Positions 7,771-9,858 of a DNA stretch of 9,858 bases are shown in pieces. The position numbers and the translations under genes are program-made. How positions within the stretch are numbered: position 1 is the first letter of the stretch; every line of letters begins with the position of its first letter. The stretch spans positions 1 to 9,858 of the forward strand of contig JACQRS010000018.1 of assembly GCA_016206385.1 (NCBI GenBank). Reading direction: 5' to 3'. This stretch comes from Candidatus Rokuibacteriota bacterium (lineage in GTDB: Bacteria > Methylomirabilota > Methylomirabilia > Rokubacteriales > CSP1-6). Below the pieces are notes generated by a model. The model had not been told where the DNA came from and did no database searches. It was given only the letters and a program-made list of their open reading frames with translations.

Positions 7771-8523
7771 ATGGCCATTCTGATGACCGAGGGGCTGACG
7801 AAGAACTTTGGGGGACTGCGGGCCGTCGATTCGCTCACCCTGGGGATCGAAGAGGGGAAGCTGACCTCGGTGATCGGTCCCAACGGGGCGGGCAAGACGA
7901 CGCTGTTCAATCTAATCACGGGCATGATCAGACCCGATGCCGGGCGCGCCCTGTTCCACGGCGAGGACATCACGCACCTCCCCATCCACCAGATCGTGCG
8001 CCGGGGGATCTCGCGATCATTCCAGATCCTGAATCTCTTCAACGAGCTGACGCTTTTCGAGAATGTTTGGCTGGGGGTGCAGGCCCAGCAGGGTCACGGG
8101 CGGGAACTGCTTTCGCCGGCGGATGCCCTCGGCTCGGTCGAGGCGGAGACCCACCGGATCATCAAGGAGTTCGGCCTTGCGGGCAAAGAGGAGGTTCCGG
8201 TGAAGCTTCTTTCCTACGGGGATCGCCGGATCCTGGAGATCACGATCTCGTTGACGGCCAAGCCCTCCCTGCTGCTGCTGGACGAACCGACCAGCGGCCT
8301 CGTCTCGGAGGATCGGAAGCGGATCTCCGAATTCCTGAAGAAGCTGTCGACGCGGTTGACCCTCCTGGTGGTGGAACACGCGATGGACGTGGTGCTTTCG
8401 ATTTCGGATCACATCGTGGTGATGCATCAGGGGAGGCTGCTGGCCCAGGGGACGTCGGAAGAGATCCGGGCCAATCCGAGGGTTCAGGAGGCGTACCTGG
8501 GTGGCCAGTACCGTCTCGCGTAG
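7771..8523 (+). CDS. livG: ABC transporter ATP-binding protein, LivG type
   Basis: A 250-residue ATPase subunit that powers the importer from the cytoplasmic face. Walker A is GPNGAGKTT at 36-44, the Q-loop Gln85 sits in RSFQILNLFNELTLFENV, the signature is LSYGDRRILEI from 147, Walker B is LLLLDEP at 167-173 with catalytic Glu172, and the switch His203 lies in VVEHAMDVV. The order and the FQ-LF-LT pattern mark it as the LivG half. The signature uses LSYGD instead of the canonical LSGGQ; Y at this place is common in LivG proteins. The D-loop region reads TSGLVSED where G-L-x-P-E-E or N-P-x-E is usual. ATG 7771 follows the livM-like stop by 15 bases, with a GGAGAGG in that gap. All catalytic residues are present, so it is expected to be active. 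Confidence 0.92.
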   Translation: MAILMTEGLTKNFGGLRAVDSLTLGIEEGKLTSVIGPNGAGKTTLFNLITGMIRPDAGRALFHGEDITHLPIHQIVRRGISRSFQILNLFNELTLFENVWLGVQAQQGHGRELLSPADALGSVEAETHRIIKEFGLAGKEEVPVKLLSYGDRRILEITISLTAKPSLLLLDEPTSGLVSEDRKRISEFLKKLSTRLTLLVVEHAMDVVLSISDHIVVMHQGRLLAQGTSEEIRANPRVQEAYLGGQYRLA

Positions 8524-8622
8524 GAGAGAAGATCCTCCCCCGCCGGGGGGGAAGCGGGTTCACCGTCTCCAGGGGTTGAGTGCAGGTCTCCCCGCGCATT
8601 CACGGATCGGAGGGCGGAGCCG
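8524..8622 (+). other. 99-bp gap between the livG- and livF-like genes
   Basis: The gap holds a short C5/G5 inverted repeat (8537-8541 and 8545-8549, 3-base loop, with two more G at 8550-8551) and the GGAGGG/GGAG sites used by the livF-like gene. The inverted repeat is too short and lacks a T-tract, so it is not called a terminator. No small gene with a good start was found. Confidence 0.4.
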
Positions 8623-9324
8623 ATGCTGGTGGTGGAGAAGATGAATACCTTCTATGGCGATGCGCACGTCCTCTTCGACGTCTCGCTGGAGATCAGGGAA
8701 GGAGAGGTCGTGGCGCTCCTGGGCCGCAACGGGGCGGGCAAGACGACGACCATTCGATCCATCATGGGGCTGACACCTCCGCGGACGGGCCGGGTGATAT
8801 TCAAGGGGGAGAACATTGCCACCCTGCCCCCCTATGTGATCGCCAACCGGGGCGTGGGCTTCGTGCCGGATAACCGGCGGATCTTCCCGACGCTGACGGT
8901 GCGGCAAAACCTCGAACTCGCCCGCAAGCAGGGAGATGGCGGGAAAAACGGCTGGACGTTGGAAGGAATCTACGAGCACTTCCCGGCGCTCAAGGAGATC
9001 GAGGACCGGAAGGGAGAGGTGTTGAGCGGAGGCGAGCAACAGATGCTCACCATCGCCAGGACCCTGATGGGCAATCCGGACCTCGTGCTCCTGGATGAGC
9101 CGACCGAGGGGCTGGCCCCGATCATGGTGATGGAGGTGATGAAGATCATCAAGGAGCTCAAGGAGAAGGGGGAGACGATCTTGCTGGTCGAGCAGAACTC
9201 GACCCTTGCCCTGGGCATCTCCCAGCGGGCGTACATCCTGGAAAACGGTCACGTCGTCTATTCCGGTCCGGCCGAAGACCTGATCCGGAATGACGAGGTC
9301 AAGCAGAAGTACCTCGGGATCTGA
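8623..9324 (+). CDS. livF: ABC transporter ATP-binding protein, LivF type
   Basis: A 233-residue ATPase, partner of the LivG-like subunit. Walker A is GRNGAGKTT at 34-42, the signature LSGGEQQ at 134-140, Walker B LVLLDEPTEGLAP with Asp158 and catalytic Glu159. The switch position reads LLVEQNS, with Gln in place of His; this is the rule in LivF proteins and helps tell it from LivG. The segment GVGFVPDNRRIFPTLTVRQNL matches the LivF V-P-E-G-R-R-I-F-P-x-L-T pattern with D-N for E-G. The protein ends in the family-typical VKQKYLGI. ATG 8623 has GGAGGG 8 bases upstream. It is separated from livG by 99 bases, more than the other joints in the operon, but is clearly part of the same set. It closes the operon; what follows is convergent. 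Confidence 0.93.
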   Translation: MLVVEKMNTFYGDAHVLFDVSLEIREGEVVALLGRNGAGKTTTIRSIMGLTPPRTGRVIFKGENIATLPPYVIANRGVGFVPDNRRIFPTLTVRQNLELARKQGDGGKNGWTLEGIYEHFPALKEIEDRKGEVLSGGEQQMLTIARTLMGNPDLVLLDEPTEGLAPIMVMEVMKIIKELKEKGETILLVEQNSTLALGISQRAYILENGHVVYSGPAEDLIRNDEVKQKYLGI

Positions 9325-9522
9325 CGTGTCGCGTGACAGAGCCGCCACCAGCGCCTGCCCAACGCCTCCTTTGGTGTCCTGCTTTCCCCGAGACTGGTCC
9401 GAGTCCTCCAGCGCCTCTCCTGCGCTTTTCCTCGCCCAAAGCCGCGCTGAGTCCGTGAACGGGTAGACGCAACATCCCGCCGATCGGCTTGATCCCCTGG
9501 GCCGGCAGTGGATAGCCCTCTC
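9325..9522. other. Convergent intergenic spacer
   Basis: About 200 bp between the livF-like stop and the stop of the - strand oxidoreductase gene. No gene, strong hairpin with T-tract, or repeat of the 1756-2485 spacer was seen. Open frames on the - strand here are shadows with proline/arginine-rich translations. Confidence 0.5.
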
Positions 9523-9858
9523 TCACCGCGGGTGCAACGGGAGAGGGAGCTTCCGAGGGACCGACCGGCTGCAAGGCCTCGCTGGCAGCCCCACCAGCCG
9601 AGCGAAAAGCGCCAGTAGGGTCAGACGGTGCGCCGGGAGCAGATCGCCGACGACCCCCATGAGGAAGGTGGTGAGGTCGGGGCGGCGGGTCAGGCGGGCG
9701 ACGAGCCACTCGGCCAGCGGCGGGCGACGGATGGCGTGCTGGTAGAGGGTGCACAGGCGCCACTTGGGGAGGAATTCGCGCCGCCAGGCGGCGGCATAGG
9801 CGTGCAGGTCGGGGTGGGCCACGTCCCTGCCGCGAAGCGCGGGGAGGGCGCTCTGCAC
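9523..9858 (-). CDS. FAD-dependent oxidoreductase (geranylgeranyl reductase/monooxygenase-like), C-terminal part
   Basis: The gene runs in from beyond the right edge; 111 residues up to a TGA at 9523-9525 are visible. The segment is helical and basic: LHAYAAAWRREFLPKWRLCTLYQHAI, then RPPLAEWLVARLTRRPDLTT and FLMGVVGDLLPAHRLTLLALFARLVG. This resembles the C-terminal cap helices of NAD(P)/FAD-dependent oxidoreductases of the geranylgeranyl reductase and FAD monooxygenase type, where a Y-x-x-x-x-R-x-x-F/L helix is followed by a R-R-P-x-L-x-x-x-L-M-G-V-x-G-D pattern. The FAD-binding Rossmann motif lies outside the window, so cofactor and reaction are inferred. The last 20 or so residues after RLVG look unconserved. 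It is convergent with the liv operon. A decayed partial copy sits at 1906-2067. The call is moderate; another helical C-terminus could look similar. Confidence 0.58.
   Translation of the reverse strand: MQSALPALRGRDVAHPDLHAYAAAWRREFLPKWRLCTLYQHAIRRPPLAEWLVARLTRRPDLTTFLMGVVGDLLPAHRLTLLALFARLVGLPARPCSRSVPRKLPLPLHPR
9643..9717 (-). repeat. Direct repeat, right copy (pairs with 1981-2055)
   Basis: This is the copy inside the apparently intact oxidoreductase frame. It aligns without gaps to 1981-2055, about 85% identical by hand count, with an identical 25-base core at 9690-9714. Confidence 0.75.

Noticed and set aside
8537..8551. C5/G5 inverted repeat after the livG-like gene as a terminator
   Set aside because: Five base pairs with a 3-base loop, no T-tract, and the operon clearly continues into livF.
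8560..9348. Long - strand open frame (262 codons) opposite the livF-like gene
   Set aside because: Antisense to a complete ABC ATPase with all motifs; no plausible domain.

Overview
The window is GC-rich bacterial DNA. Genes are tightly packed on the + strand and preceded by good GGAGG-type ribosome binding sites. One partial gene lies on the - strand at the right edge. A complete liv-type ABC importer with a Tat-exported binding protein, beside acyl-CoA and semialdehyde metabolism, fits a GC-rich heterotroph such as a soil or groundwater proteobacterium or a Rokubacteria/Methylomirabilota-like lineage. That placement is a guess from style, because no marker gene is present.

Left block (1-1755): the C-terminal end of a cyclase-family (kynurenine formamidase-like) hydrolase overlaps, through ATGA, the start of a complete 515-residue class I adenylate-forming acyl-CoA ligase. 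The two are evidently co-translated.

Spacer (1756-2485): about 730 bp without an intact gene and visibly less GC-rich in its second half. It holds a decayed - strand fragment (1906-2067) of the C-terminus of an FAD-dependent oxidoreductase. A homologous, apparently intact copy of that C-terminus runs off the right edge at 9523-9858. The two copies are in direct orientation and flank everything in between.

Central operon (2486-9324): a CoA-acylating methylmalonate-semialdehyde dehydrogenase (mmsA/iolA type); a small ferritin-like protein whose metal ligands look eroded; then a substrate-binding protein, two permeases (LivH- and LivM-like) and two ATPases (LivG- and LivF-like). The order is binding protein, H, M, G, F. 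Two short hairpins precede the binding-protein gene, the second able to cover an unusually long Shine-Dalgarno sequence. A perfect 15-bp stem-loop separates the binding-protein gene from the first permease gene, a common way to keep binding-protein mRNA more abundant than permease mRNA.

How the genes may work together: the importer would bring in a branched-chain amino acid or another small amide or carboxylate. MmsA would convert a methylmalonate or malonate semialdehyde formed in valine, beta-alanine or inositol breakdown to propionyl-CoA or acetyl-CoA. This link is inferred from co-location only. I see no clearly new system; the best leads are the duplicated oxidoreductase end, the ligand-poor ferritin-like protein and the leader hairpins of the binding-protein gene.
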